A stretch of DNA of 64,000 bases from JACKJK01 sp046159835 (GTDB lineage: Bacteria > Pseudomonadota > Alphaproteobacteria > Rhizobiales > Tepidamorphaceae). Location of the stretch: positions 496,001-560,000 of the forward strand of contig NZ_JBJXCY010000002.1 in the NCBI RefSeq assembly GCF_046159835.1, read 5' to 3'. Shown piece after piece: positions 33,199 through 41,700 of this stretch (positions are counted from its first letter, which is position 1; each line of letters begins with the position of its first letter). The notes under the pieces were generated by a model. The model searched no databases and had not been told where the DNA came from. It saw only the letters and a list, made by a program, of their open reading frames with translations. The position numbers and the translations under genes were made by a program.

Positions 33199-33644
33199 GC
33201 AAAACAGGCCCCTTCCCGGTCGATCAGACCTTTGATCTCGGCACCGTTCGTTTCACAGCCGAGGACATCATCGGCTTTGCGAGCCAGTTCGACTTCCAAC
33301 CCTTCCACTTGGACGAAGCAGCCGCCGCGCGAACCCATTTCGGGGCGCTGGCTGCCAGCGGTTGGCACACGGCGGCGGAGTTCTCGGCCATGCTGAACGC
33401 GGCGTTTGCCGCCCGGCCGGAGCTGCGCGCGTTTCAAATCGGACCGTGGAAGAAGATCGACAGCCTGCGCTGGAAGCGCCCGGTGCGAAAGGGCGACACG
33501 ATCGCCTTCTCCGCGACCTTTCGCGAGACGGATTCCTCCGGGCTTGTTCACCTGTCAGGCCGTGGCACGACACTCGACGGGGAACCCGTCTACGAGCTGG
33601 AAGCTCAGTTGTCGGTGCCGAGCTTGGGTTCGCCGAGGAAATAG
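33195..33644 (+). CDS. MaoC-like (R)-specific enoyl-CoA hydratase-type protein
   Basis: 149 residues. The ATG overlaps the upstream stop (ATGA). The hydratase-2 motif appears as FASQFDFQPFHLDEAAAARTHFG, followed by LAASGWHTAAEFSAML. The His of QPFHLD is kept; the usual catalytic Asp two residues before N/Q-P reads F in DFQPFH, while an Asp is two residues upstream of QPF. The C-terminal strand SLRWKRPVRKGDTIAFSATFRE completes the hot dog. The 3' end overlaps the convergent DUF389 gene by 40 bases. Confidence 0.85.
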   Translation: MSKTGPFPVDQTFDLGTVRFTAEDIIGFASQFDFQPFHLDEAAAARTHFGALAASGWHTAAEFSAMLNAAFAARPELRAFQIGPWKKIDSLRWKRPVRKGDTIAFSATFRETDSSGLVHLSGRGTTLDGEPVYELEAQLSVPSLGSPRK

Positions 33645-34612
33645 ATCGCTGCGGTCAGCGCCACGAGCGAGGCCACCAGAATGCCCATCGTGATCAGCAG
33701 GGACTGCGTGGCCTGCTTCTGCTCGTACCAGGTGCGCGGGCGAATGCCCTTCCACAGGAAGACCAGCTGACCGGCTAGGTTGATGCCGACGATATTCGTC
33801 AGGCCCAGCAGCATGGCGCGGCCCGACAGGCCGAAATGCCCGCCGCCGAACAGGATCCCGGATGTGACGATGGGCGGCAGCAGGGCCGCCGCGACCATGA
33901 CGCCCACCATGATCGTCACCTGCCGTGACGTGACCGAGAGCGCCGCTGCGACCCCTGACGCGATGGCCAGCACGATATCCTCGAACCCGACCTGCACCGC
34001 ACTGGCGATCTGCACACCCGACGGCTTGGCCTCGAACAGGAAGCCGGTGATCGCACCGACGCCGAAGGCAATGGCGATGCCGGAAACGCTGGCGATCAGC
34101 GAATTGAAGATGAGCCAGCGCTCGCCGAGCGCATTGCCCAGCACCAGTGACAGGATCGGCCCGAGCATGGGCGCGATCAGCATTGCCCCGATCGTGACGG
34201 CAATGGTGTCGGTGAGGATGCCGCCGCTCGCCACAATGGCCGACGCCGCGAGCAGCAACATGATATCCGTTGAAAGCCCGGCACCGCTGCGAACCTGGTT
34301 GAAGATCTCCTCGCGGCTCAGCCGCTGGTCCTCGGCCTCCTCGTCGGCCTTGGTGTCTTCCTCGTCCGGCAGCGGCAGGACGCCGTCGACGGGCAGCACC
34401 AGCACGCGCCAGTCATCGGTGTGCTGCAGCTTCTCCTCGATGGAGTCGAGCAGGGTCTGGCGGCCGCCACCACGCACGAGCATGATGATTTCCTTGCGGC
34501 CCTCCTGAATGTGGTCTTCGTGCCAGTGGACGATTGCATCCGCGCCATCCAGCTTCTCGACATCGTTGATGTCGTCCTTGCCGCAGCTGATTTCGATACG
34601 TCGAAAGTCCAT
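33605..34612 (-). CDS. DUF389-domain (TIGR00341-like) membrane protein
   Basis: 335 residues. A soluble N-terminal region of about 115 residues is followed by an LSREEIFNQVRSGAGLSTDIMLLLAASAIVASGGILTDTIAVTIGAMLIAPMLGPILSLVLGNALGE segment and further hydrophobic helices, at least six in total. The alternating Gly-rich helix pattern is the DUF389 hallmark; members are thought to be small-molecule transporters, but this is not established. The end overlaps the convergent MaoC gene by 40 bases. apt lies 25 bases upstream on the same strand. Confidence 0.9.
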   Translation of the reverse strand: MDFRRIEISCGKDDINDVEKLDGADAIVHWHEDHIQEGRKEIIMLVRGGGRQTLLDSIEEKLQHTDDWRVLVLPVDGVLPLPDEEDTKADEEAEDQRLSREEIFNQVRSGAGLSTDIMLLLAASAIVASGGILTDTIAVTIGAMLIAPMLGPILSLVLGNALGERWLIFNSLIASVSGIAIAFGVGAITGFLFEAKPSGVQIASAVQVGFEDIVLAIASGVAAALSVTSRQVTIMVGVMVAAALLPPIVTSGILFGGGHFGLSGRAMLLGLTNIVGINLAGQLVFLWKGIRPRTWYEQKQATQSLLITMGILVASLVALTAAIYFLGEPKLGTDN

Positions 34613-34637
34613 GGGTCAGCCCAATGTAAGGGGCACC

Positions 34638-35165
34638 TCAGTGCCCTTCAAAATCCACGAGCGTGCGCACCGGCACGCCCATTGCTTCCAGCTTCCTTCG
34701 TCCGCCCAGTTCCGGCAAATCGACAATGAAGCAGGCCGCGAGCAACTCCGCGCCCATCTCGGAAATGAGCTTGACCGCGCCTTCCGCCGTGCCGCCCGTT
34801 GCGATCAGGTCATCGACGAGGATGACCTTCTCACCCGGCACCAGCGCGTCGCGGTGCATCTCCATTTCGTCCACGCCGTATTCCAGGCTGTAGGCGATGG
34901 AGACCGTTTCGTAGGGCAGCTTGCCTTTCTTGCGGATCGGGACAAAGCCGGCCGACAGCTGGTGCGCCACCGCACCGCCGAGAATGAAGCCACGCGCCTC
35001 GATCCCAGCGACCTTGTCGATCTTTGCACCCGCCCACGGCTGCACGAGCTCGTCCACCGCGCGGCGAAATGCCTGGGCGTTGCCCAGCAGTGTCGTGATG
35101 TCGCGAAACATGATCCCCGGCTTGGGATAGTCGGGAATGGTCCGAATGACGTCCTTGATGTTCAA
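34638..35165 (-). CDS. apt: Adenine phosphoribosyltransferase
   Basis: 175 residues. It salvages adenine with PRPP to AMP. Typical segments are IKDVIRTIPDYPKPGIMFRDITTLLGN, VAGIEARGFILGGAVAHQLSAGFVPIRKKGKLPYETVSIAYSLEYGVDEMEMHRDALVPGEKVILVDDLIATGGTAEGAVKL; the last carries the PRPP-binding VILVDDLIATGGT. It follows mtnP, which releases adenine from methylthioadenosine, so the pair forms a salvage route, with PRPP supplied by Prs encoded earlier in the window. Confidence 0.97.
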   Translation of the reverse strand: MNIKDVIRTIPDYPKPGIMFRDITTLLGNAQAFRRAVDELVQPWAGAKIDKVAGIEARGFILGGAVAHQLSAGFVPIRKKGKLPYETVSIAYSLEYGVDEMEMHRDALVPGEKVILVDDLIATGGTAEGAVKLISEMGAELLAACFIVDLPELGGRRKLEAMGVPVRTLVDFEGH

Positions 35166-35274
35166 GCCTGCTGCCCTGCCCCGTTGCGGCCGCGCGGCAT
35201 GTCAGCCGGGCCGCACGTCACATCAGTAGACCGAACCACCGACTTAGCCAACCGGCTACACGTTGAAGGCGACG

Positions 35275-36144
35275 TTACAGGACGCGCCCGGCAACCGCAT
35301 CGAGCTTGGCCAGAAGCTGCGGGTCGCGCTTGTCCGGCGCGGTGATGATCGCAACGTCCAGCGCCCGGTCGGATCCCATGGGGCAGGCTTCGTGCTCGGC
35401 GGGGAAGTCCTCGGCCAGCGCCTTCACCAGCATCTGCGCGTTGGTCGAGTTCTGCGCCAGGATCCGCAGGATCTCCGGCACGTCGACCTCGCCGTGGTCC
35501 GGGTGCCAGCAATCGTAGTCGGTGACCATGGCGACGCTCGCGTAGCAAAGCTCGGCTTCGCGCGCCAGCTTGGCCTCCGGCATGTTGGTCATGCCGATGA
35601 CGTCGCAACCCCACGAACGGTAGAGCTGCGATTCCGCGTATGTCGAGAATTGCGGGCCTTCCATCGCGAGGTAGGTGCCGCCGCGCGTGTAGGTGATGCC
35701 GGTTGCCTTCGCAGCGTGCTCCACACGGTCGGTCAGGAGCGGGCTGACCGGATGGGCGAGCGAGACATGCGCCACGCAGCCAGTTGCGAAGAAGCTCGAA
35801 ACGCGGCCCTTGGTGCGGTCGATGAACTGGTCCACCAGCACGAAGCTGCCCGGCGCCAGCTCTTCCCTGAACGAACCGCAGGCGGAGATGGATACGAGGT
35901 CGGTCACCCCGACCCGCTTCAGCGCATCGATATTGGCGCGGTAGTTGATCTCAGATGGCGGGATGCGATGGCCGACACCGTGGCGCGGCAGAAAGACCAC
36001 GTCGGTGCCGCCGATGGTGCCGAACACAAGCGCATCGGACGGCTCGCCCCAAGGCGTGGTCACGGTTTCGCTTCGGCGGTCTTCCAGCGCGGCCATGTCG
36101 TAGAGACCGGACCCACCGATGATGCCGAGAATCGCTTTCGTCAT
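35275..36144 (-). CDS. mtnP: S-methyl-5'-thioadenosine phosphorylase
   Basis: 289 residues of the trimeric MTAP/PNP family. It splits methylthioadenosine with phosphate into adenine and methylthioribose-1-phosphate. Motifs: ILGIIGGSGLYDM at the N-terminus, FLPRHGVGHRIPPSEINYRANIDALK, VSISACGSFREELAPGSFVLVDQFIDRT and YLAMEGPQFSTYAESQLYRSWGCDVIGMTNMPEAKLAREAELCYASVAMVTDYDCW. The Met/Glu of AMEGPQFST and DYDCW are active-site segments. It is separated from petC by a terminator. Confidence 0.95.
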   Translation of the reverse strand: MTKAILGIIGGSGLYDMAALEDRRSETVTTPWGEPSDALVFGTIGGTDVVFLPRHGVGHRIPPSEINYRANIDALKRVGVTDLVSISACGSFREELAPGSFVLVDQFIDRTKGRVSSFFATGCVAHVSLAHPVSPLLTDRVEHAAKATGITYTRGGTYLAMEGPQFSTYAESQLYRSWGCDVIGMTNMPEAKLAREAELCYASVAMVTDYDCWHPDHGEVDVPEILRILAQNSTNAQMLVKALAEDFPAEHEACPMGSDRALDVAIITAPDKRDPQLLAKLDAVAGRVL

Positions 36145-36169
36145 GCCTGCTCATACCCTGGATGCAAAA

Positions 36170-36196
36170 ACGGCCGGTGCGGGAGGCACCGGCCGT
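36170..36196 (-). terminator. Rho-independent terminator of petABC
   Basis: ACGGCCGGTGC (36170-36180) pairs perfectly with GCACCGGCCGT (36186-36196) around a 5-base loop. On the minus strand it is followed by TTTTGC. It ends the petABC transcript before mtnP. Confidence 0.88.
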
Positions 36197-36235
36197 TGGA
36201 AATGCTTGGCATCAAGCCACGGTGCCGAATTGGCC

Positions 36236-37039
36236 TCAGTGCTCGACGTTGCGCCAGATCTTCTGCTTCGTGAAGTAGAGCAGACCGGCGAAGACCAGCA
36301 GGAAGATCATGACCTGCAGGCCCAGCGTCTTGCGCTGCTCCAGCTTCGGCTCGGCGGTCCACATCAGGAAGCTCGCCACGTCACGGGCGTACTGGTCGAC
36401 CGTCATCGGGGAACCGTCGGTGTAATCGACGAGCTCTTCCGACAGCGGCGGCGCCATGGCGATCTGATGGCCGGGGAAATAGTGGTTGTAATGCATGCCT
36501 TCACGCAGCTCGACATGCTCCGGCGGCTCTTCCTCGTAGCCGGTCAGGACGGCGTAGATGTAGTCCGGGCCATTGGCACGCGCCTTGGCGAACACGGAGA
36601 AGTCCGGCGGGTACGAACCGCCGTTGGACGCGCGTGCCGCCTTCTCGTTCGGGAACGGGCTGGGGAACGAGTCGAACGGCTTGCCCGGACGATCGAACAT
36701 GTCGCCCGCATCGTCGGGACCGTCGGTGATGTCGTATTCCGCGGCGATGACCTTCACCTGTTCCTCGTTGAAGCCGGGGCCACCGGGTTCGGCGAGGTTG
36801 CGGAACTTGACCAGCTCCATGGAGTGGCAGCTCGAGCAGACCTCGCGGTAGACCTTGTAGCCGCGCTGCAGCTGCCCGCGGTCGAAGGTGCCGAAGGGAC
36901 CCGAGAACGACCACGACTGGTGCGGAATCTCGACCTCTTCGCCAGCCGCCATGGCCGGCAGCGCCAGCCCTGCGGTCAGCCCCGTCACGAGGGCGCCGAA
37001 CGCCAGCGAACGGACCTTGTTGAAAGCGATTGTTTTCAT
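36236..37039 (-). CDS. petC: Cytochrome c1 of the bc1 complex
   Basis: 267 residues, third gene of petABC. The signal peptide (SLAFGALVTGLTAGLALPAMA) exports the haem domain to the periplasm. The haem c site is VCSSCHSMELVKFRNLAE. The distal ligand region is VASFLMWTAEPKLEQRK, with the axial Met in FLMW. A C-terminal anchor helix is seen in LGLQVMIFLLVFAGLLYFTKQKIWRNVEH. It passes electrons from the Rieske protein to a soluble or membrane cytochrome c. Length is normal. Confidence 0.96.
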   Translation of the reverse strand: MKTIAFNKVRSLAFGALVTGLTAGLALPAMAAGEEVEIPHQSWSFSGPFGTFDRGQLQRGYKVYREVCSSCHSMELVKFRNLAEPGGPGFNEEQVKVIAAEYDITDGPDDAGDMFDRPGKPFDSFPSPFPNEKAARASNGGSYPPDFSVFAKARANGPDYIYAVLTGYEEEPPEHVELREGMHYNHYFPGHQIAMAPPLSEELVDYTDGSPMTVDQYARDVASFLMWTAEPKLEQRKTLGLQVMIFLLVFAGLLYFTKQKIWRNVEH

Positions 37040-37069
37040 CTCATTTCGCTCCGGTATTCGTCCTCAACG

Positions 37070-38335
37070 CTAGCGTTTTTCGGCCTGCGCCGCAGCGCCT
37101 GCCGGCTTGCCCGATCCACCCTTGAGGACGGATTCGGAAATGCTGGCCGGCAGCGGCTTGGGCGTCTCGATGAAGCCCAGCAGCGGCAGGATCACCAGGA
37201 AGTGCACGAAGTAGTAGATCGTCAGGATCCGCGACAGCACGACATAGATGCCTTCCGCCGGCTTGCCACCGAGGTAGCCCAGACCGATGCAGACGATCAG
37301 CAGGATCCAGAAGAACTGGCGGTAGAGCGGACGGAACGTCGCCGAGCGCACGCGCGAGGTGTCGAGCCACGGCAGGATGAACAGCACCGCGATGGCCGCG
37401 AACATGGCCAGCACGCCGCCGAGCTTGTCGGGAACGGCACGCAGGATCGCGTAGAACGGCAGGAAGTACCATTCCGGAACGATGTGGGCCGGCGTCACCA
37501 GCGGGTTGGCCGGGATGTAGTTGTCCGGGTGGCCCAGCATGTTCGGCGCGTAGAACACGAAGCCCATGAAGAAGATCATGAACACGATGATCGCGAACAG
37601 GTCCTTCACCGTGTAGTACGGGTGGAAGGGCACCGTGTCGCGCGCGCTCTTCACGTCGACGCCGGTCGGGTTGTTGTTGCCGGGAATGTGCAGCGCCCAC
37701 ACGTGCAGGATGACGAGGCCGAAGATCACGAACGGCAGCAGATAGTGCAGCGAGAAGAAGCGGTTGAGCGTCGGGTTGCCGACGGCGAAGCCGCCCCACA
37801 GCCATTCCACGATGGCCCCGCCGACGATCGGGATCGCCGAGAACAGGTTGGTGATGACGGTGGCGCCCCAGAAGCTCATCTGGCCCCACGGCAGCACGTA
37901 GCCCATGAAGGCGGTTGCCATCATGGCCAGAAGGATCAGCACGCCCAGCATCCAGAGCACTTCGCGCGGTGCCTTGTACGAACCGTAGTACAGGCCGCGG
38001 AAGATGTGGATGTAGACGGCGATGAAGAAGAACGACGCGCCGTTGGCATGCAGGTAGCGGATGAACCAGCCGTAGTTCACGTCGCGCATGATGTGCTCGA
38101 CGCTCTCGAAGGCCATGTCGACATGCGGCGTGTAGTGCATGGCGAGCACGATGCCCGAGATCAGCTGGATCACTAGGCAGATCGCCGCGATGCCGCCGAA
38201 GGTCCAGAAATAGTTCAGGTTCTTCGGGGTCGGAAAATCGGTGAGTTGTCCCTGCACGAGCGAGACGATCGGAAGGCGGCTGTCAAACCAGCGCACCACC
38301 GGGTTCTTGAAATGATAGGTCGAATGACCGGCCAT
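37070..38335 (-). CDS. petB: Cytochrome b of the bc1 complex
   Basis: 421 residues with eight or nine membrane helices. The start MAGHSTYHFKNPVVRWFDSRLPI is the normal N-terminus; an open frame upstream is only a shadow of petA. The haem ligands lie in the helices containing IVLAMHYTPHVDMAFESVEHIM...YLHANGASFFFIAVYIHIFRG and FSLHYLLPFVIFGLVILHVWALH. The Qo-site PEWY motif is in HIVPEWYFLPFYAILRA. It carries the two b haems and both quinone sites. petC follows after 30 bases. Confidence 0.96.
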   Translation of the reverse strand: MAGHSTYHFKNPVVRWFDSRLPIVSLVQGQLTDFPTPKNLNYFWTFGGIAAICLVIQLISGIVLAMHYTPHVDMAFESVEHIMRDVNYGWFIRYLHANGASFFFIAVYIHIFRGLYYGSYKAPREVLWMLGVLILLAMMATAFMGYVLPWGQMSFWGATVITNLFSAIPIVGGAIVEWLWGGFAVGNPTLNRFFSLHYLLPFVIFGLVILHVWALHIPGNNNPTGVDVKSARDTVPFHPYYTVKDLFAIIVFMIFFMGFVFYAPNMLGHPDNYIPANPLVTPAHIVPEWYFLPFYAILRAVPDKLGGVLAMFAAIAVLFILPWLDTSRVRSATFRPLYRQFFWILLIVCIGLGYLGGKPAEGIYVVLSRILTIYYFVHFLVILPLLGFIETPKPLPASISESVLKGGSGKPAGAAAQAEKR

Positions 38336-38357
38336 GGTCGTCAGGCTCCCTGGAAGA

Positions 38358-38912
38358 TCAGCCGATGCGGATCGTAGTGTCCGACACGAAAGTGTATTCG
38401 GGAATGTCGAGGTTACGCGGTGCAGGTCCTTTGCGGATACGGCCCGCGGTGTCGTAGTGCGAGCCGTGGCACGGGCAGAACCAGCCGCCGAAGTCGCCCT
38501 GCTGGCCAAGCGGCACGCAGCCAAGGTGCGTGCACACGCCGACCATCACCAGCCATTCCGGCTTCTCGGCGCGGTTCTCGTCCGTCGCCGGCTCGCCGGC
38601 CGGGAGATTGGCGTTTTCTGCGCTCTGGTCCGGCAGATCGTTGATGTCCACCGAACGGGCCTCCTCGATCTCCTGCGCCGTGCGGTGCCGGATGAAGACC
38701 GGCTTGCCGCGCCACAGCACAGTGATGGCGGAGCCCTCGTCGATGGCGTCGAGATTAACCTCGATGGAGGCGAGCGCCTGAACGCTGGCATCCGGGTTCA
38801 TCTGGTTGATGAACGGCCAGACCGCTGCGGCGGCGCCCACGGCACCCACCGCGCCGGTGGCGATGAAAAGAAAGTCTCTGCGAGTCGGTTCGCTCGTATC
38901 GCTTGCTGTCAC
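38358..38912 (-). CDS. petA: Rieske iron-sulphur subunit of the bc1 complex
   Basis: 184 residues from a GTG start, chosen because it gives the normal Tat-like N-terminus SEPTRRDFLFIATGAVGAVGAAAAVWPF (twin Arg, then the membrane anchor). An in-frame GTG 48 bases earlier is possible. The 2Fe-2S ligands are in CTHLGC (127-132) and CPCHGS (146-151), and the third family motif is KGPAPRNLDIP. The insertion between strands (about 78-116) contains the acidic DINDLPDQSAENANLPAGEPATDEN typical of alphaproteobacterial Rieske proteins. First gene of petABC. Confidence 0.95.
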   Translation of the reverse strand: MTASDTSEPTRRDFLFIATGAVGAVGAAAAVWPFINQMNPDASVQALASIEVNLDAIDEGSAITVLWRGKPVFIRHRTAQEIEEARSVDINDLPDQSAENANLPAGEPATDENRAEKPEWLVMVGVCTHLGCVPLGQQGDFGGWFCPCHGSHYDTAGRIRKGPAPRNLDIPEYTFVSDTTIRIG

Positions 38913-39253
38913 GGCACCTGGTTCCCTTTTGCGCGGCTTACGCCGCTGCAACCCTGACACTTACTGGGGGCAAACAGGCTGAAACGCCATTGGACAATTC
39001 GCCGCTGCGCTTCGCTCGATCCTGCGGCAGATGGCGCGCAGAAGGCGGATTGTGCAGCCGAATGCCCCGGTAAACCCCGGCGCTTTCTTGCATCCCGCAC
39101 AACGCTTGTCCAGTGTGACCGTCTGCCACCGGCCGGTTTGCCCCGCCGATGGGGTTCCACTGTCACATTTCCGCGCGCAGGTGAAGCCGTTTTCGGTCCA
39201 TCAAGGCACCTGTTCCGTGCGCGCGGCAAATGGCGCGCCAAGCCGGACCGCTC
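38913..39253. promoter_or_regulatory. Divergent intergenic region, petA / trmL
   Basis: 341 bases between divergent genes. It must hold the petABC promoter and that of trmL. I see no clear -35/-10 pair and no operator palindrome strong enough to report. No gene recognised. Confidence 0.4.
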
Positions 39254-39715
39254 ATGCGAATCGCCCTCTACCAGCCCGACATTCCCCAGAACGCAGGCAC
39301 CATCCTGCGCCTCGGCGCCTGCCTCGGGATCGCGGTGGATATCATCGAACCCTGCGGGTTCCCGCTGTCCCACGCCAGCCTGCGGCGCGCCGGGATGGAC
39401 TATCTCGACCATGTGGACATGACGCGCCACGCCGATTTCGACGCGTTCCAGGCGGCACAGTCCGAGGCCGGATGCCGCATCGTCCTGCTGACGACGCGCG
39501 CCGATGTGCCGCACACCCGGTTTGCATTTTCACCGGACGATACGCTGCTCCTGGGCCGCGAAAGTGCCGGCGTCCCCGATGACGTGCACGCCCGCGCTGA
39601 TTCCGCAGTGACGATTCCCATGCGTCCCGGCCTGCGCAGCATCAACGTCGCCATGGCGGCGGCAATCGTCGCCGGCGAAGCCGCCCGCCAGACGGGGTTG
39701 TTTCCAGCCGCTTGA
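39254..39715 (+). CDS. trmL: tRNA (cytidine/uridine 34-2'-O)-methyltransferase TrmL
   Basis: 153 residues of the SPOUT superfamily, minimal size for TrmL, which methylates the wobble ribose of leucine tRNAs. The three knot motifs are present: MRIALYQPDIPQNAGTILRLGACLGIAVDIIEP (with the early Asn), LLLGRESAGVPDDVH and MRPGLRSINVAMAAAIVAGEA. The ATG is chosen for the canonical MRIALYQPDIPQN start, 24 bases into a longer open frame. It is convergent with the HxlR gene, 3 bases apart. Confidence 0.94.
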   Translation: MRIALYQPDIPQNAGTILRLGACLGIAVDIIEPCGFPLSHASLRRAGMDYLDHVDMTRHADFDAFQAAQSEAGCRIVLLTTRADVPHTRFAFSPDDTLLLGRESAGVPDDVHARADSAVTIPMRPGLRSINVAMAAAIVAGEAARQTGLFPAA

Positions 39716-39718
39716 CGA

Positions 39719-40219
39719 TCAGGCCGCGCCGCCGCGCCTGGCCACTTCAGCAAGATACGCGGCCTGAAGCTCGGCAAAGACGGAACGTTCGGGCGCAGGT
39801 GCGCCCAGATGGATGGCGCGCAGCTCATCCATGAACCTAGCCCACAGGTCCGGCCCGCCCTTCTCCATCACCTGCGCGCGGATCGCCAGTTCCGGCGAGG
39901 CCGGCATGTGCCTGCGTCCCCAGATGCCCATCTGCACGATGATCGGCAGAAGCTGGATGCCCTTCTCCGTCAGCGAATAGACGGCCTTCTGCTTGTGGTC
40001 GGGATGGTCCTCGCGCGTCAGCAGGCCTGAGGCGACGAGCTTCTTCAGGCGGTCCGCCAAGATGTTCGACGCAATCCGCTCCTCTGAGTTGGTCAGTATT
40101 TCGCGAAACTGGCGGCGATTGCCGAACATCAGGTCGCGAATGACGATCAGGCTCCACCGATCGCCCAGCGCTTCGAGCGTCAAGTTAATCGGGCAAGTGG
40201 ACCGGTAGGTTTGTGTCAT
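39719..40219 (-). CDS. HxlR-family transcriptional regulator
   Basis: 166 residues with an HxlR winged helix: CPINLTLEALGDRWSLIVIRDLMFGNRRQFREILTNSEERIASNILADRLKKLVASGLLTREDHPDHKQKAVYSLTEKGIQLLPII. The family's conserved Cys at the N-terminus (C9 in RSTCPIN) is present and in some members senses electrophiles or thiols. Two palindromic operators lie in the 95 bases between it and the divergent GST gene, the likely target. I chose the ATG at 40219 rather than one 75 bases upstream, which would overlap the operators. Confidence 0.9.
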   Translation of the reverse strand: MTQTYRSTCPINLTLEALGDRWSLIVIRDLMFGNRRQFREILTNSEERIASNILADRLKKLVASGLLTREDHPDHKQKAVYSLTEKGIQLLPIIVQMGIWGRRHMPASPELAIRAQVMEKGGPDLWARFMDELRAIHLGAPAPERSVFAELQAAYLAEVARRGGAA

Positions 40220-40241
40220 CAGAGATAAGCTGGATATTCTG

Positions 40242-40256
40242 ATTGCGAAATGCAAC
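40242..40256. promoter_or_regulatory. HxlR operator 1 (imperfect palindrome)
   Basis: ATTGCG (40242-40247) and TGCAAC (40251-40256) with three bases between give an imperfect copy of the perfect palindrome 39 bases downstream. It lies 23 bases before the HxlR start codon. Confidence 0.45.
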
Positions 40257-40277
40257 CGGTTATGCTTCCTTTGCGAT

Positions 40278-40298
40278 CTGATTGCACTCTGCAATCAG
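40278..40298. promoter_or_regulatory. HxlR operator 2 (perfect 9-bp inverted repeat)
   Basis: CTGATTGCA (40278-40286), a three-base spacer, then its exact complement TGCAATCAG (40290-40298). It ends 16 bases before the GST ATG, over the likely promoter or leader. Its symmetry and the adjacent HxlR gene suggest repressor binding. Confidence 0.6.
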
Positions 40299-40314
40299 TC
40301 TAAAAGGAAACGAC

Positions 40315-40971
40315 ATGACGATCGAGTTCTACGGACATCCCTTCTCGTCATACACCCAGAAAGCCAAGATCGCGCTTTACGAGCATGACGTCGTATTTGA
40401 GCTGCACAGCGTCGACCCGGAGCTTCCGGAAAACAGGGCGGAGTACCAGCGCATCTGGCCGATGAAGCGGTTTCCCGTACTGGTCGATGACGGCGTGCCG
40501 GTCTTTGAGGCGACGATCATCGTCGAGTATATTGATCTGAAATATTCCAAGGGGCAGCGGCTGCTGCCGGCTAATGCGTCCGAAGCCCTGCACACGCGGA
40601 TGATGGACCGCATCTTCGACAACTACGTCATGACGCCGACGATGAGCATCGTGTTCACTCGCATTCACGAAAATCCGGACGGTTTCAAGGGTTTCGAGAC
40701 GCCGGAGGAACTGCTGGACCGGTCCTATGACTGGCTCGACAAGGTCATGGCCGAGCGCACCTGGGCGGCGGGCGAAACCTTCTCGCTCGCCGACTGTGCC
40801 GCCGCGCCGTCGCTGTTCTACGCTGACTGGGTTCGCCCCATTCCGAAGACGTGTGCGAACGTGCGCGCATATCGCGAGCAGCTCCTTGCGCATCCGACCG
40901 TTGCGCGGTGCGTCGAGGAGGCCCGACCATACCGGCACTACTTCCCCGGCGGCGCACCCGACCAGGACTGA
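40315..40971 (+). CDS. Glutathione S-transferase family protein
   Basis: 218 residues. The thioredoxin-like domain reads MTIEFYGHPFSSYTQKAKIALYEHDVVFELHSVDPE, with the active-site Ser in FSSYTQK, the cis-Pro in MKRFPVLVDDG and the E-T/E-A pair in PVFEATIIVEYID. The helical domain has FSLADCAAAPSLFYADWV. AAAAGGAAA precedes the ATG. It is divergent from an HxlR regulator, with operators between, so induction by a toxic electrophile is plausible. It may detoxify such compounds; the substrate is unknown. Confidence 0.9.
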   Translation: MTIEFYGHPFSSYTQKAKIALYEHDVVFELHSVDPELPENRAEYQRIWPMKRFPVLVDDGVPVFEATIIVEYIDLKYSKGQRLLPANASEALHTRMMDRIFDNYVMTPTMSIVFTRIHENPDGFKGFETPEELLDRSYDWLDKVMAERTWAAGETFSLADCAAAPSLFYADWVRPIPKTCANVRAYREQLLAHPTVARCVEEARPYRHYFPGGAPDQD

Positions 40972-41023
40972 CACGGCCCTTTCCGTTTCCCTCGCGCGGG
41001 GGATTGATGTAAGCCCTCGTCAC

Positions 41024-41671
41024 ATGAGCTGGTCGAGGAAGAGCCCCCGCGGAAAACGCGGCTACCATCATGGCAACCTGCGCGAGGCGCTGGTGCAGGC
41101 CGCGCTCTCCCTCATCGGCGAGCGCGGCTCCGAAGGCGTGACGCTGGCCGAGGCAGCACGCATGGCCGGCGTCAGCGCCGCGGCTCCCTACCGCCATTTC
41201 AAGGACCGCGAGGACCTGATGGCAGCCGTCGCCTCGGAGGGCTACTCCAAGTTCGCCGACGCGCTGGAGCGCGCCTGGGAGGACGGCAACCCCGATCCTG
41301 TCACCGCGTTGGAGCGCGTGGGACATGCCTATCTCGCCTTCGCGCGCGAGGAACCCGCGCTCTACTCCGCAATGTTCGAATCGAGCCTGTCGCCTGGCGC
41401 GGACAGTTCGATGAGCGTCCAGGCTGACCGCGCCTATGCGGTGCTGCAGACGGCCAGCGAGGACATCCACGCGACCCTGCCGCCGGCAAAGCGTGCCCCG
41501 GCGCGCATGATGGCGCTGCACATCTGGTCCATGGCCCATGGCATTGCATCGCTCTTTGCGCGTGGCGACGCCGGACGCAGGCCCCTGCCTGTTCCGCCGG
41601 AAGACCTGCTGGAAGCCGGGCTGCTGATCTACCTGTCGGGCCTCGGCCACGACCCGTCCGCCACCCGCTGA
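41024..41671 (+). CDS. TetR-family transcriptional regulator
   Basis: 215 residues. The N-terminus is KRGYHHGNLREALVQAALSLIGERGSEGVTLAEAARMAGVSAAAPYRHFKDREDLMAAVASEGYSKFADAL, a classic TetR HTH with a YHHGNLR start. The helical ligand domain includes HIWSMAHGIASLFARGDAG, the WHG-type C-terminal domain. No Shine-Dalgarno is evident before the ATG. A palindrome between it and the DUF2852 gene is a candidate operator. Confidence 0.9.
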   Translation: MSWSRKSPRGKRGYHHGNLREALVQAALSLIGERGSEGVTLAEAARMAGVSAAAPYRHFKDREDLMAAVASEGYSKFADALERAWEDGNPDPVTALERVGHAYLAFAREEPALYSAMFESSLSPGADSSMSVQADRAYAVLQTASEDIHATLPPAKRAPARMMALHIWSMAHGIASLFARGDAGRRPLPVPPEDLLEAGLLIYLSGLGHDPSATR

Positions 41672-41700
41672 AAATTTCCGCCGTCCCGTATGCCGGCGTC

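Noticed and set aside
36119..38176. Long open frame of 685 codons on the plus strand
   Set aside because: It lies antisense to the well-supported petB, petC and mtnP genes, and its composition (His/Arg/Asp/Val-rich) is that of a GC-rich antisense shadow.
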